Below, in pieces: positions 1-7,607 of a stretch of DNA of 64,000 nucleotides. Origin of the DNA: Limnohabitans lacus (GTDB lineage: Bacteria; Pseudomonadota; Gammaproteobacteria; Burkholderiales; Burkholderiaceae_C); NCBI RefSeq assembly GCF_030053395.1, contig NZ_JASGBH010000003.1, positions 248,001-312,000 on the forward strand, written 5' to 3'. Each line of letters opens with the position of its first letter. Positions within the stretch are counted from its first letter, which is position 1. The notes under the pieces were generated by a model. It saw only the letters and a program-made list of their open reading frames with translations, had not been told where the DNA came from and ran no database searches. A program made the translations under genes and the position numbers.

Positions 1-328
1 CCAAGGTGCTGGTCATCAGCGACTGCACTTGGGCCGAGGCCGGGCCCACCCAGTGCAAAAAGCCCAAGGTCACCAGGCAAGCCGGGATGCTGCCCGCACT
101 GAGCAAACCCACCACACGCCAAGGCACGATGCGCTGGCGGGCAAAGCTCACGGTGCCGCCGAGTTTGGTGAAGGCCGCAAACAACAGGTCGGTGCCGACT
201 GCCATGTACGGCTTCACCCCGAAGAAAAAGATCAAGAGCGGCGTCATCAAGGAGCCACCACCCACCCCCGTCAGGCCCACGATGGTGCCGACGAAGAAAC
301 CTGCAAAGACATAGCCCAAATCAATCAT
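1..328 (-). CDS. Sulfite exporter TauE/SafE family permease (partial, 3' end outside window)
   Basis: Inner-membrane permease of the TauE/SafE (DUF81) family, thought to export sulfite or organosulfonates. Only the N-terminal 109 codons lie in the window, and the frame runs off the left edge without a stop. The start at 328 is an ATG opening MIDLGYVFAGFF, followed by the glycine-rich family motif GLTGVGGGSLMTP at about residues 18-30. A second hydrophobic segment starts near residue 60. The motif and its position next to the first transmembrane helix are typical of the family, but the substrate cannot be told. Confidence 0.85.
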   Translation of the reverse strand, partial: MIDLGYVFAGFFVGTIVGLTGVGGGSLMTPLLIFFFGVKPYMAVGTDLLFAAFTKLGGTVSFARQRIVPWRVVGLLSAGSIPACLVTLGFLHWVGPASAQVQSLMTSTL

Positions 329-410
329 GGGCAGGACTGTAAACGTCCTTTATGCCAAAACAAACGATTTATTGGTTGTAGATATATTCTGAATCGATAT
401 AAGACGCCAC

Positions 411-1649
411 TCAGGCGCCTTGTGCTGCGGCGCGCTCGGCCAGAATGCGCGAGGAAGGCTTCACGTTCATGGTCATTTGAAACAGACCCGCAGCCAAGCC
501 AATGGCCACGGCGCCTTGCCAGGCCAGGTCGTAATTGCCCAAACGGTTGTAGATCAAACCGCCACCCCACGCGCCGATGAAGGAGCCCACCTGGTGGCTG
601 AAAAACGCCACGCCCGACAACGTGGCCATGTAGCGCAGACCGAACAAATGGATCACCAGACCGGACACCAGCGGCACGACGCCCAACCACAAGGTGCCCA
701 TGGCGGCGGCAAAGACCAAGGTGCTGGTGGGCGTGGGGGGCGTCAAGAAGTACACCGCGATGAAGATCGAGCGCAGCACATAGATGCCGCCCAGCAGCAT
801 GCGCTTGGAGTACTTGCCGCCCAGCCAGCCAAACAGGTAAGAGCCGATCACGTTGAACAGGCCCACCAGCGCCAGCGCTGTGCTGCCCACACTGGGGTCC
901 ATGCCGCAAATGTCCAGGTAAGTGGGCAAGTGGGTGGTGATGAACACCAGCTGCAAACCGCACACAAAAAAGGCAATGGCCAAAACCATGTAACCGCGGT
1001 GGCCCAAGGCTTCACGGATGGCCTCGGTCACGGTTTGCTGAGCGCCCAAGGGGGCGGGCACTTCAATCTGGTCCGCACGCCCGGCCATGAAGGCCGCTGG
1101 CACCATCACAGCGGCCAGTGCCAAAAAGCCGATCAAGGCGGTTTGCCAGCCCGAGGTGCTGATCAGGTGTTGCGCCATGGGCGAGGCCAAGGTCAAGCCA
1201 AGTGACCCCAAGGCGGACACCGATCCCATCGCCATGCTGCGCTTAAGGGGTGAGACCGCTTTGGCGGTCACGCTCATGGCGATGTTGGACGCGGTGCACG
1301 ACAGCGCCAGCCCCACACACAGGCCCATGCCCAAAGTGATGCCCCAGGCAGACGTGGCGGTGAGCGCAAACGCCAGCCCCAAGGCATACACCGTGACGCC
1401 CAGCAGTGCCACGGGCCGTGCGCCGTGCCGGTCGGCCAAGATGCCCATGAAGGGCTGGGTCATGCCCCAGACGATGTTCTGGATGGCGATGGCCAGCGAG
1501 AAATCGGCCGCTGTGATGCCGATCTCGCGGATCATGTGCGGCTGCAGCAAGCCGAAACTTTGGCGCATGCCCATGGCCAAACTGAGCATCACGGCAGCGC
1601 CGCCCAAGATCAGGGCCACATGGAATCGGGACAGGTCGGTTTGTTTCAT
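411..1649 (-). CDS. MFS transporter
   Basis: Twelve-helix major facilitator superfamily protein of 412 residues if the ATG at 1649 (MKQTDLSRFH) is used. An upstream in-frame start would add 13 non-hydrophobic residues and looks unlikely. The segment GILADRHGARP at about residues 70-80 is the family loop 2-3 signature. The general pattern, with hydrophobic helices from residue 12 onward and a basic central loop after about residue 190, fits a metabolite:H+ symporter. It lies 190 bp from a divergent ABC binding protein gene, so the two may share a control region. The substrate is unknown. Confidence 0.85.
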   Translation of the reverse strand: MKQTDLSRFHVALILGGAAVMLSLAMGMRQSFGLLQPHMIREIGITAADFSLAIAIQNIVWGMTQPFMGILADRHGARPVALLGVTVYALGLAFALTATSAWGITLGMGLCVGLALSCTASNIAMSVTAKAVSPLKRSMAMGSVSALGSLGLTLASPMAQHLISTSGWQTALIGFLALAAVMVPAAFMAGRADQIEVPAPLGAQQTVTEAIREALGHRGYMVLAIAFFVCGLQLVFITTHLPTYLDICGMDPSVGSTALALVGLFNVIGSYLFGWLGGKYSKRMLLGGIYVLRSIFIAVYFLTPPTPTSTLVFAAAMGTLWLGVVPLVSGLVIHLFGLRYMATLSGVAFFSHQVGSFIGAWGGGLIYNRLGNYDLAWQGAVAIGLAAGLFQMTMNVKPSSRILAERAAAQGA

Positions 1650-1839
1650 GCTGAGGATTATTTTCAAAGCCCGCCGTTTGGACCGCATCTAGGCGACACC
1701 GGCTTGTTTGAGTGGTGCCAAACAAACGACGAGGCCAGGGCCCCAGTGCGCTCGATCACATTGAAATGTCACTGTTGCGACAGGGTTGGGGCGGACTGGT
1801 AAAGTCTCGCCTTTCACGCTAACCACCCCCTAAAACCGT

Positions 1840-3051
1840 ATGAAGCCCCTTATTCAGCACCTGAGGACGGCCAGCTTGCTGGCCTTGGCCGCCAGCAGCG
1901 CAGCATTCGCCCAGACCCCCATCAAGATTGGCGAGATCAACAGCTATTCGGCCATTCCGCAGTTCACCCAGCCCTACAAACAAGGCTGGCAGTTGGCCGT
2001 GGAGGAAATCAACGCGCAAGGCGGTTTGCTTGGCCGCAAGGTCGAAGTCATCGCCCGTGACGACGCCGGCAAGCCCGAAGAGGCTTTGCGCCACGCCATC
2101 GAGTTGAGCGCCAAGGAAAAAGTGGACGTGCTGGCTGGGGGCTTTTTGTCCAACATCGGCTTGGCGTTGGCCGACCATGCGCAAAAGAACAAACGCCTGT
2201 TCGTGGCCAGCGAGCCCTTGACCGACGCCATCGTCTGGGAAAAGGGCAACCGCTACACCTTCCGCCTGCGCCCCAGCACTTACATGCAGTCGGCCATGCT
2301 GGTCGAAGAAGCGGCCAAGCTGCCCGCCAAGCGCTGGGCCACGATCGCGCCCAACTACGAATACGGCCAAAGCGCCGTGGCCAGCTTCAAGGAGCTGCTC
2401 AAAGCCAAGCGCCCCGATGTGGAGTTTGTGAGCGAGCAGTGGCCCGCCCAGGGCAAGATCGACGCGGGCAGCACGCTCACGGCCACCATGGCCAGCAAAC
2501 CCGACGCGATCTTCAACGTGACCTTTGGCGCGGACTTGGCCAAGCTGGTGCGCGAAGGCAACCAGCGCAACGTCTTCCCCAAGACCCCAGTGGTGTCGCT
2601 GCTGTCGGGTGAGCCCGAATACCTGGAAGTGCTGAAAGACGAAACGCCCAAGGGTTGGATCGTGACCGGCTACCCCTGGGACCAGCTCGACAACAAAGAG
2701 CACGCCAGCTTTGCCGCCAACTACTACAAGAAGTTCAATGAGAACCCCAAGGTCGGCTCGGTGGTGGGTTACGCCACCATGCAGGCCATCTTTGCGGCCA
2801 TCCAAAAAGCCAAATCCACCGACAACGAAAAGCTGGTCACGGCCATGCGTGGCTTGAAGTTTTCCACGCCCTTTGGCCCGGCCGAGTTCCGTGCGCTGGA
2901 CCAGCAGTCCACCATGGGGGCGTATGTGGGCAAGCTCGACCAGCGCGGTGGCAAGGGCACCATGGTGCAGTGGCGCTATGCCGACGGCAAGGCTTACCAA
3001 CCCACCGATGCCTATGTGAAGGCCCGCCGCCCGGCGGATGCGATGAAGTAA
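1840..3051 (+). CDS. ABC transporter substrate-binding protein, LivK/Leu-Ile-Val type (orphan)
   Basis: Periplasmic type I binding protein of 403 residues. A Sec signal peptide (about residues 1-24, ending AFA-QTP) precedes the mature start IKIGEINSYSAIP. The protein shows the two-lobe Peripla_BP_6 pattern, with a conserved GWQLAVEEINAQGGLLGRK block at about 47-65. No permease or ATPase genes adjoin it, so it probably feeds a transporter encoded elsewhere or the complete Liv-type set at 30.7-35.4 kb. It stands alone between a divergent MFS gene and a strong downstream terminator. The ligand cannot be named; many homologues bind aromatic acids or amides. Confidence 0.88.
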   Translation: MKPLIQHLRTASLLALAASSAAFAQTPIKIGEINSYSAIPQFTQPYKQGWQLAVEEINAQGGLLGRKVEVIARDDAGKPEEALRHAIELSAKEKVDVLAGGFLSNIGLALADHAQKNKRLFVASEPLTDAIVWEKGNRYTFRLRPSTYMQSAMLVEEAAKLPAKRWATIAPNYEYGQSAVASFKELLKAKRPDVEFVSEQWPAQGKIDAGSTLTATMASKPDAIFNVTFGADLAKLVREGNQRNVFPKTPVVSLLSGEPEYLEVLKDETPKGWIVTGYPWDQLDNKEHASFAANYYKKFNENPKVGSVVGYATMQAIFAAIQKAKSTDNEKLVTAMRGLKFSTPFGPAEFRALDQQSTMGAYVGKLDQRGGKGTMVQWRYADGKAYQPTDAYVKARRPADAMK

Positions 3052-3070
3052 AGCTTCGCAGTCTTCAAGC

Positions 3071-3097
3071 AAAACAGGCCCGTCAAGGGCCTGTTTT
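3071..3097. terminator. Bidirectional rho-independent terminator
   Basis: A perfect 11-bp stem (AAAACAGGCCC / GGGCCTGTTTT) with a 5-base loop. T runs on both strands let it end the binding protein gene from the left and the convergent MnmC-like gene from the right. The stop codon of the latter touches it. Confidence 0.85.
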
Positions 3098-4302
3098 CAT
3101 GGGGGATTGGCTTTGCCGACGTAGCGCTCGGCAGCCAGGTGCTTGGCCAAAGCGGGCGCCAAGGGAAGAGGCTCATGGCACAACCACGCGGCAGTCAATT
3201 CGCCGCACAGCACTGCCAAACTGATGCCGCGTGCCCCCATGCCCGCGCACAGCCACAGGCCGGGCAGCTGTTCGCTGTCGATGGGGCCCACAGCGGGCAG
3301 GCGGTTGGGCAGGGTGCAGCGCAAGCCGGCCCAGCCTTGCACATGCGCGGGGCCAAACTGGGGCTGCATGGCCGCGCCCAAGTCGGGCAGCAAAGTGGCC
3401 AAGCGCAGCTGATTGGCCGCGTGGTCTTCTTCGCGCACGGGGGCCTGTTCGCAGTTGCGCTCAAAGGTGGAGCCGATGTACCAGCCGGGCTGACCGTCCG
3501 GGGTGGGCACGTTGCTGATGAAGCTGCCGTGGCCGTTGACCGGAAAGGGCGGCAAGCGCTGGCGCTGGCCATCGGTCAAGCCGTGCATGTGGCCAAAGCT
3601 GATTTGCCCACGCAAAGGGTTCAGCGGCACGGCAAAGCCGGGCAAGGGGCGCAGCAAAGCCAGGCTGTCAAAGGCACTGGCCACCACCAGCAGGGGCGCT
3701 TGGCCCAAGGTTTGGCCTTGGGCATCGGTCACGACCCAATCCTCGCCGCGCCGTTCAAGGTGTTGCGCCTTGCGCCCCCACAGAACCTGCACACCCGGTG
3801 TTTGCAGCTGCGCCGCCACCAGTTGCCGGGGCCTGATCCAGCCTGCCCGCGCATGCCACAGCGCGGGTGTGCCGGTGGGCAGTCCTGCCGCAGTGATTTG
3901 TTCTGTGCTGGCTTGGGTGCTGCAAGCGTTGAGGGGCTCGGCGCTGGCTTCAAGCGTGGGCAGTCTGCGCTTGCCGGCCAGGTTGTGTTCCAAAACGCCC
4001 GTCAGGGCCCAGTCGGTGCCGCTGGTGAGCAGTGCCTCAGCGCGTTGCAAAGTGGCTGCAACGCCCGCACGCGTGATGCGTGAGAGCACGTTGTCGTCGG
4101 GCGAGACATGGGGTGCGGCCAGACCCGCAGGCAGGCCCGAGGCACCAGCGCCCACACCGCTGGCTTGGTCGATGACGGTGACGCGCCAGCCGCGCGTGGC
4201 CAAGCTGTGCGCAATGGCCGAACCCGACAAGCCGGCACCGATGACCAGTGCCTGCTTTGCGTGCGGTGGCTGCGTTGGGCTGCTAAGCAGAGGCGAGCTC
4301 AA
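3097..4302 (-). CDS. mnmC: FAD-dependent oxidoreductase, MnmC C-terminal (cmnm5U oxidase) type
   Basis: DAO-family flavoprotein resembling the C-terminal half of MnmC, which oxidatively removes the carboxymethyl group from cmnm5(s2)U34 of tRNA. The Rossmann motif VIGAGLSGSAIA and the family signature GVGAGASGLPAGLAAPHVSP are clear, as is the later block PLNPLRGQISFG. E. coli MnmC is about 670 residues with an N-terminal methyltransferase. Here only the oxidase half (about 400 residues) is present. No ATG is available: a TTG at 4302, one base past the yggX stop, suggests translational coupling. A TTG at 4353 would overlap yggX by 50 bp and is the alternative. A general amino-acid oxidase role cannot be excluded. 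Confidence 0.75.
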   Translation of the reverse strand: MSSPLLSSPTQPPHAKQALVIGAGLSGSAIAHSLATRGWRVTVIDQASGVGAGASGLPAGLAAPHVSPDDNVLSRITRAGVAATLQRAEALLTSGTDWALTGVLEHNLAGKRRLPTLEASAEPLNACSTQASTEQITAAGLPTGTPALWHARAGWIRPRQLVAAQLQTPGVQVLWGRKAQHLERRGEDWVVTDAQGQTLGQAPLLVVASAFDSLALLRPLPGFAVPLNPLRGQISFGHMHGLTDGQRQRLPPFPVNGHGSFISNVPTPDGQPGWYIGSTFERNCEQAPVREEDHAANQLRLATLLPDLGAAMQPQFGPAHVQGWAGLRCTLPNRLPAVGPIDSEQLPGLWLCAGMGARGISLAVLCGELTAAWLCHEPLPLAPALAKHLAAERYVGKANPP

Positions 4303-4303
4303 C

Positions 4304-4576
4304 TCAGTTGGCTGGGGGCACGTAGCCTTGAGCGGCGTCCGCGCCTTCGCCAAAGAAATGCTTTTCCATCTGGCGGGCCAGGTACTGGCGGGCGCGCAGA
4401 TCGGCCAGGTTCAGGCGGTTTTCATTGACCAACATGGTCTGGTGCTTGAGCCAGTCGGCCCAGGCTTGTTTGCTCACACTTTCCCAAATGCGCTTGCCCA
4501 ACTCGCCGGGATAAGGGGCGAAGTCCAAGCCTTCTGCTTCGGTGCCGAGTTTGATGCATTGAACGGTGCGTGCCAT
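4304..4576 (-). CDS. yggX: Fe(2+)-trafficking / oxidative damage protection protein YggX
   Basis: Small cytoplasmic protein of 90 residues, the usual family length. It opens [11 protein letters not shown] with the conserved Cys at position 7, and the blocks [10 protein letters not shown] and [19 protein letters not shown] match YggX closely. It protects Fe-S clusters from oxidants and is linked to iron handling. It is the first gene of a two-gene unit with the MnmC-like flavoprotein. Its divergent neighbour is ferredoxin-NADP reductase, another redox-protection gene, and the 211-bp spacer contains an AT-rich stretch (4614-4640) that could hold promoters. Confidence 0.95.
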   Translation of the reverse strand: MARTVQCIKLGTEAEGLDFAPYPGELGKRIWESVSKQAWADWLKHQTMLVNENRLNLADLRARQYLARQMEKHFFGEGADAAQGYVPPAN

Positions 4577-4787
4577 GTGTGTCTTGCCTTGAGGTGTCTT
4601 AAGAAGCGCTGGTTATACGGATATAAAATCTCAGTATTTCCAGTTGTAAGCGGTTCGGGCGAAAATACCGCCTGTTTTGCGGCAGGTCGACTTCTCGCGC
4701 GGTCATTCCAAACGCAACTGTAGCAAGCTTTCAGCTCCCCTCAGTGGCCACGGGACTCTTGCCCCGGCCCCCAACCCAAAAGATTTC

Positions 4788-5564
4788 ATGAGTGCATTTC
4801 TCGAAGAACGCGTTCTGAGCGTTCACCACTGGACCGACCGTTTGTTCAGTTTCACCACCACGCGTGACCAGGCCCTGCGCTTTTCGAACGGCCACTTCAC
4901 CATGATCGGCCTGCGCCAAGACAACGGCAAACCGCTGCTGCGCGCCTATTCGATCGCCAGCGCCAACTACGAAGAGCACCTCGAGTTCTTGAGCATCAAG
5001 GTGCCCGACGGCCCGCTGACTTCTAAGCTGCAACACATCCAGGTGGGCGACACCATCGTGGTGGGCCGCAAGCCCACAGGCACCTTGCTGTGCGACTACC
5101 TGCTGCCCGGCAAAAACCTGTACCTGCTGTCCACCGGCACGGGCCTGGCCCCCTTCATGAGCATCATCCGTGACCCCGAAACCTACGAGCGTTTCGAAAA
5201 AGTCATCTTGGTGCACGGTGTGCGTCAGGTCAACGAGTTGGCCTACCACGACTACATCACGCAAGAGCTGCCCGCCAACGAGTTCTTGGGTGAGATGGTG
5301 ACAAACCAGTTGCTGTACTACCCCACCGTGACCCGCGAGCCCTACAAAAACCAAGGCCGCGTGACCGACCTGATGGAAAACGGCAAGTTGTTCGCTGACT
5401 TGGGCATGTCCAAACTCAACCCCGAGACCGACCGCGTCATGATCTGCGGCTCGCCCGAAATGCTCAAAGACCTCAAGCGCATCTGCGAAGAAAACGGCCT
5501 GAAGGAAGGCAACACCAGCACCCCTGGCGCCTTCGTGATCGAGCGGGCTTTTGCCGACGCCTGA
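4788..5564 (+). CDS. fpr: Ferredoxin--NADP(+) reductase
   Basis: FAD flavoenzyme of 258 residues that exchanges electrons between NADPH and ferredoxin or flavodoxin. The FAD-binding motif RAYSIAS begins at residue 52 and the NADP-binding motif GTGLAP sits at 117-122. The C-terminal half has the ferredoxin-reductase CGSPEML motif. The length fits bacterial subclass I enzymes. An in-frame extension back to 4677 exists, but the ATG at 4788 (MSAFLEERVL) gives the normal N-terminus. It is the sole gene of its transcript, closed by the terminator just downstream. Confidence 0.93.
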   Translation: MSAFLEERVLSVHHWTDRLFSFTTTRDQALRFSNGHFTMIGLRQDNGKPLLRAYSIASANYEEHLEFLSIKVPDGPLTSKLQHIQVGDTIVVGRKPTGTLLCDYLLPGKNLYLLSTGTGLAPFMSIIRDPETYERFEKVILVHGVRQVNELAYHDYITQELPANEFLGEMVTNQLLYYPTVTREPYKNQGRVTDLMENGKLFADLGMSKLNPETDRVMICGSPEMLKDLKRICEENGLKEGNTSTPGAFVIERAFADA

Positions 5565-5619
5565 TATTTCAGGCACCTGGCCGATGGCTTTGTGATTGGC
5601 GTCACGCCAGCGCCACCAC

Positions 5620-5650
5620 AACGGGAGCACAATGCTCCCGTTTTGTTTTG
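5620..5650 (+). terminator. Rho-independent terminator of fpr
   Basis: A perfect 9-bp stem AACGGGAGC / GCTCCCGTT with a 5-base loop, followed by TTTTGTTTTG. It lies between fpr and dsbB and separates the two genes into different transcripts unless read through. Confidence 0.85.
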
Positions 5651-5660
5651 AAAAGCCCCC

Positions 5661-6161
5661 ATGAACCTGTTTTCCATCACCCTCCAGCGTTGGATGGCCT
5701 TGATCGCGCTGGCCTGCATCGGCATGTTGGCGTTTGGCCTTTACCTGCAACACGTGGTGGGCCTGAACCCATGCCCCATGTGCATCGTGCAGCGCTACGC
5801 CATGATCGGCGTGTTGGTGGTGGCCCTGATTGCGTCGCGTTTGCAAAAGCCGGGTGGGTTGGCCGTGTTGGGCGCTCTGCTGGCGCTGCAGGCCGTGTTC
5901 GGCGCCTTTGTGGCGGCCCGCCAAAGTTGGCTGCAGTGGTACCCGCCCGAGATCGTCACATGTGGCCGTGACTTCTACGGCATGATCGAAAACTTCCCCA
6001 TCGGCCGCGCCGTGCCCATGATCTTCAAAGGCAGCGGCGACTGCACCAAGGTGGACTGGACCTTTCTGGGCGGCTCGATCGCCAACTGGTCTTTCCTGTG
6101 CTTCGTCGGGTTTGCCGTGATCGGCACGGTCATCGCTGTGCAGGCTTGGCGCAGCCGCTGA
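5661..6161 (+). CDS. dsbB: Disulfide bond formation protein B
   Basis: Four-helix inner-membrane quinone reductase that reoxidises DsbA. It has 166 residues, the normal length. The first periplasmic loop carries the CPMC pair (Cys38, Cys41), and the second loop carries Cys101 and Cys128. These are the four redox-active cysteines needed for electron flow to quinone. The conserved QR (44-45) just after the first pair is present. It is convergent with argA, with a 12-bp gap. Confidence 0.95.
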   Translation: MNLFSITLQRWMALIALACIGMLAFGLYLQHVVGLNPCPMCIVQRYAMIGVLVVALIASRLQKPGGLAVLGALLALQAVFGAFVAARQSWLQWYPPEIVTCGRDFYGMIENFPIGRAVPMIFKGSGDCTKVDWTFLGGSIANWSFLCFVGFAVIGTVIAVQAWRSR

Positions 6162-6173
6162 TCTGGCAAGCGG

Positions 6174-7520
6174 TCAAAGCTTCTTGACCAGCACCAGGCT
6201 CTTGCGGTTCCAGTTGTATTTGCGTTTGCGGGCTTCGGGCAGCCAGTCGGGGTCGACTTGCACAAAGCCGCGTTTGATGAACCAGTGCATGGTGCGGGTG
6301 GTCAGCACAAAGATGCTTTTGAGGCCCATGGCGCGGGCGCGTTGCTCGATGCGCTTCAAGATTTTTTCACCATCGCCTTGGCCCTGCGACTGGGGCGACA
6401 CGGTCACCGCCGCCATCTCGGCCGTTTTGGCTTCGGGGTAGGGGTAGAGCGCAGCGCAGGCAAAGATCACGCCGTCGTGTTCGATGATGGTGTAGTGGTC
6501 GATGTCGCGTTCGATCTCGTTGCGCTCGCGGCGCACCAAGGTGCCGTCTTGCTCAAACGGCTCGATCAATTGCAAGATGCCGCCCACGTCGTCGGCGGTG
6601 GCTTCGCGCAGCTCTTCGAGCTTTTCATCGACCACCATGGTGCCGATGCCGTCGTGCACATAAATCTCCAGCAGCAAAGCGCCGTCCACCGCAAAGGGCA
6701 AGATGTGGCTGCGTTCCACGCCTTCTTCGCAGGCCTTCACGCAGTGCTGCAGGTAAAACGCCAAGTCGGTCGGCTGCGTCGGGTTGGGCGACTCGGCCAA
6801 CATCTTTTTGGCCGCAGCCAAGGGCAGTTCGGTGTCGATCGGGTTGTCTTCGCTGGCCGGCTCGTTGGGGTGGATGAGGATGCCCGGCACCTCGGTCAAA
6901 AAGATCAGCTTGTCGGCCTGCAACTCGGCAGCCACGCTGGTGGCCACTTCTTCCATGGTCAGGTTGAAGGCTTCGCCTGTGGGTGAAAAACCAAAGGGCG
7001 AGAGCAGCACCATGGCGCCCATGTCCAGGGTGCGCATGATGCCGTCCACGTCCACCTTGCGCACCAGACCCGAGTGCTGGAAATCCACGCCGTCCACAAT
7101 GCCCACCGGCCGCGCCGTGATGAAGTTGCCCGAAATCACCCGCACCGTGGAGCCCGCCATGGGGGTGTTGGGCAGGCCCTGGCTGAAAGCCGCTTCGATC
7201 TCGTAACGCAGCTGGCCTGCGGCCTCTTGCGCGCAGTCCAGCGCCACCTCGTCGGTCACGCGCATGCCGTGCGAATATTTCGGCTCATGGCCTTTGGCGG
7301 CCAGCTGCTCGTTCACCTGTGGGCGAAAACCGTGCACCAGCACCACCTTGACGCCCATGCTTTGAATCAGGGCCAAGTCTTGTGCGATGTGGGCCAGCTT
7401 GCCAGCGGCAATGGCCTCGCCCGCGATGCCCACCACAAAGGTCTTGCCCCGGTGCATGTGGATGTAAGGCGCCACCGACCGGAACCAGGGCACGAAGGTG
7501 AAATTGAAAACAGTGGACAT
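6174..7520 (-). CDS. argA: Amino-acid N-acetyltransferase (N-acetylglutamate synthase)
   Basis: First step of arginine biosynthesis: acetyl-CoA plus glutamate gives N-acetylglutamate. It has 448 residues (E. coli ArgA 443). The N-terminal amino-acid-kinase-like domain (about 15-290, with VVGIAGEAIAAGK and VVLVHGFRPQVNEQL) is the arginine-sensing part. The C-terminal GNAT domain (about 295-448) has the acetyl-CoA loop QGQGDGEKIL. The frame stays open far upstream, but the ATG at 7520 (MSTVFNFTFVPWFR) matches the family start and lies divergent to hrpA. No ARG-box-like operator was assigned by eye. Confidence 0.95.
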   Translation of the reverse strand: MSTVFNFTFVPWFRSVAPYIHMHRGKTFVVGIAGEAIAAGKLAHIAQDLALIQSMGVKVVLVHGFRPQVNEQLAAKGHEPKYSHGMRVTDEVALDCAQEAAGQLRYEIEAAFSQGLPNTPMAGSTVRVISGNFITARPVGIVDGVDFQHSGLVRKVDVDGIMRTLDMGAMVLLSPFGFSPTGEAFNLTMEEVATSVAAELQADKLIFLTEVPGILIHPNEPASEDNPIDTELPLAAAKKMLAESPNPTQPTDLAFYLQHCVKACEEGVERSHILPFAVDGALLLEIYVHDGIGTMVVDEKLEELREATADDVGGILQLIEPFEQDGTLVRRERNEIERDIDHYTIIEHDGVIFACAALYPYPEAKTAEMAAVTVSPQSQGQGDGEKILKRIEQRARAMGLKSIFVLTTRTMHWFIKRGFVQVDPDWLPEARKRKYNWNRKSLVLVKKL

Positions 7521-7607
7521 GGGCTGTTGGACTTCTTGGGCAGTGTGGCCGTGGGGCTGGGATAATCCCCAGCTGCTCTTGCATTGATTTTCACAGAAGT
7601 TTCCGCT

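Noticed and set aside
1819..3072. A 417-codon minus-strand frame opposite the orphan binding protein gene
   Set aside because: Antisense shadow of a well-recognised binding protein; no signal, domain or ribosome site.
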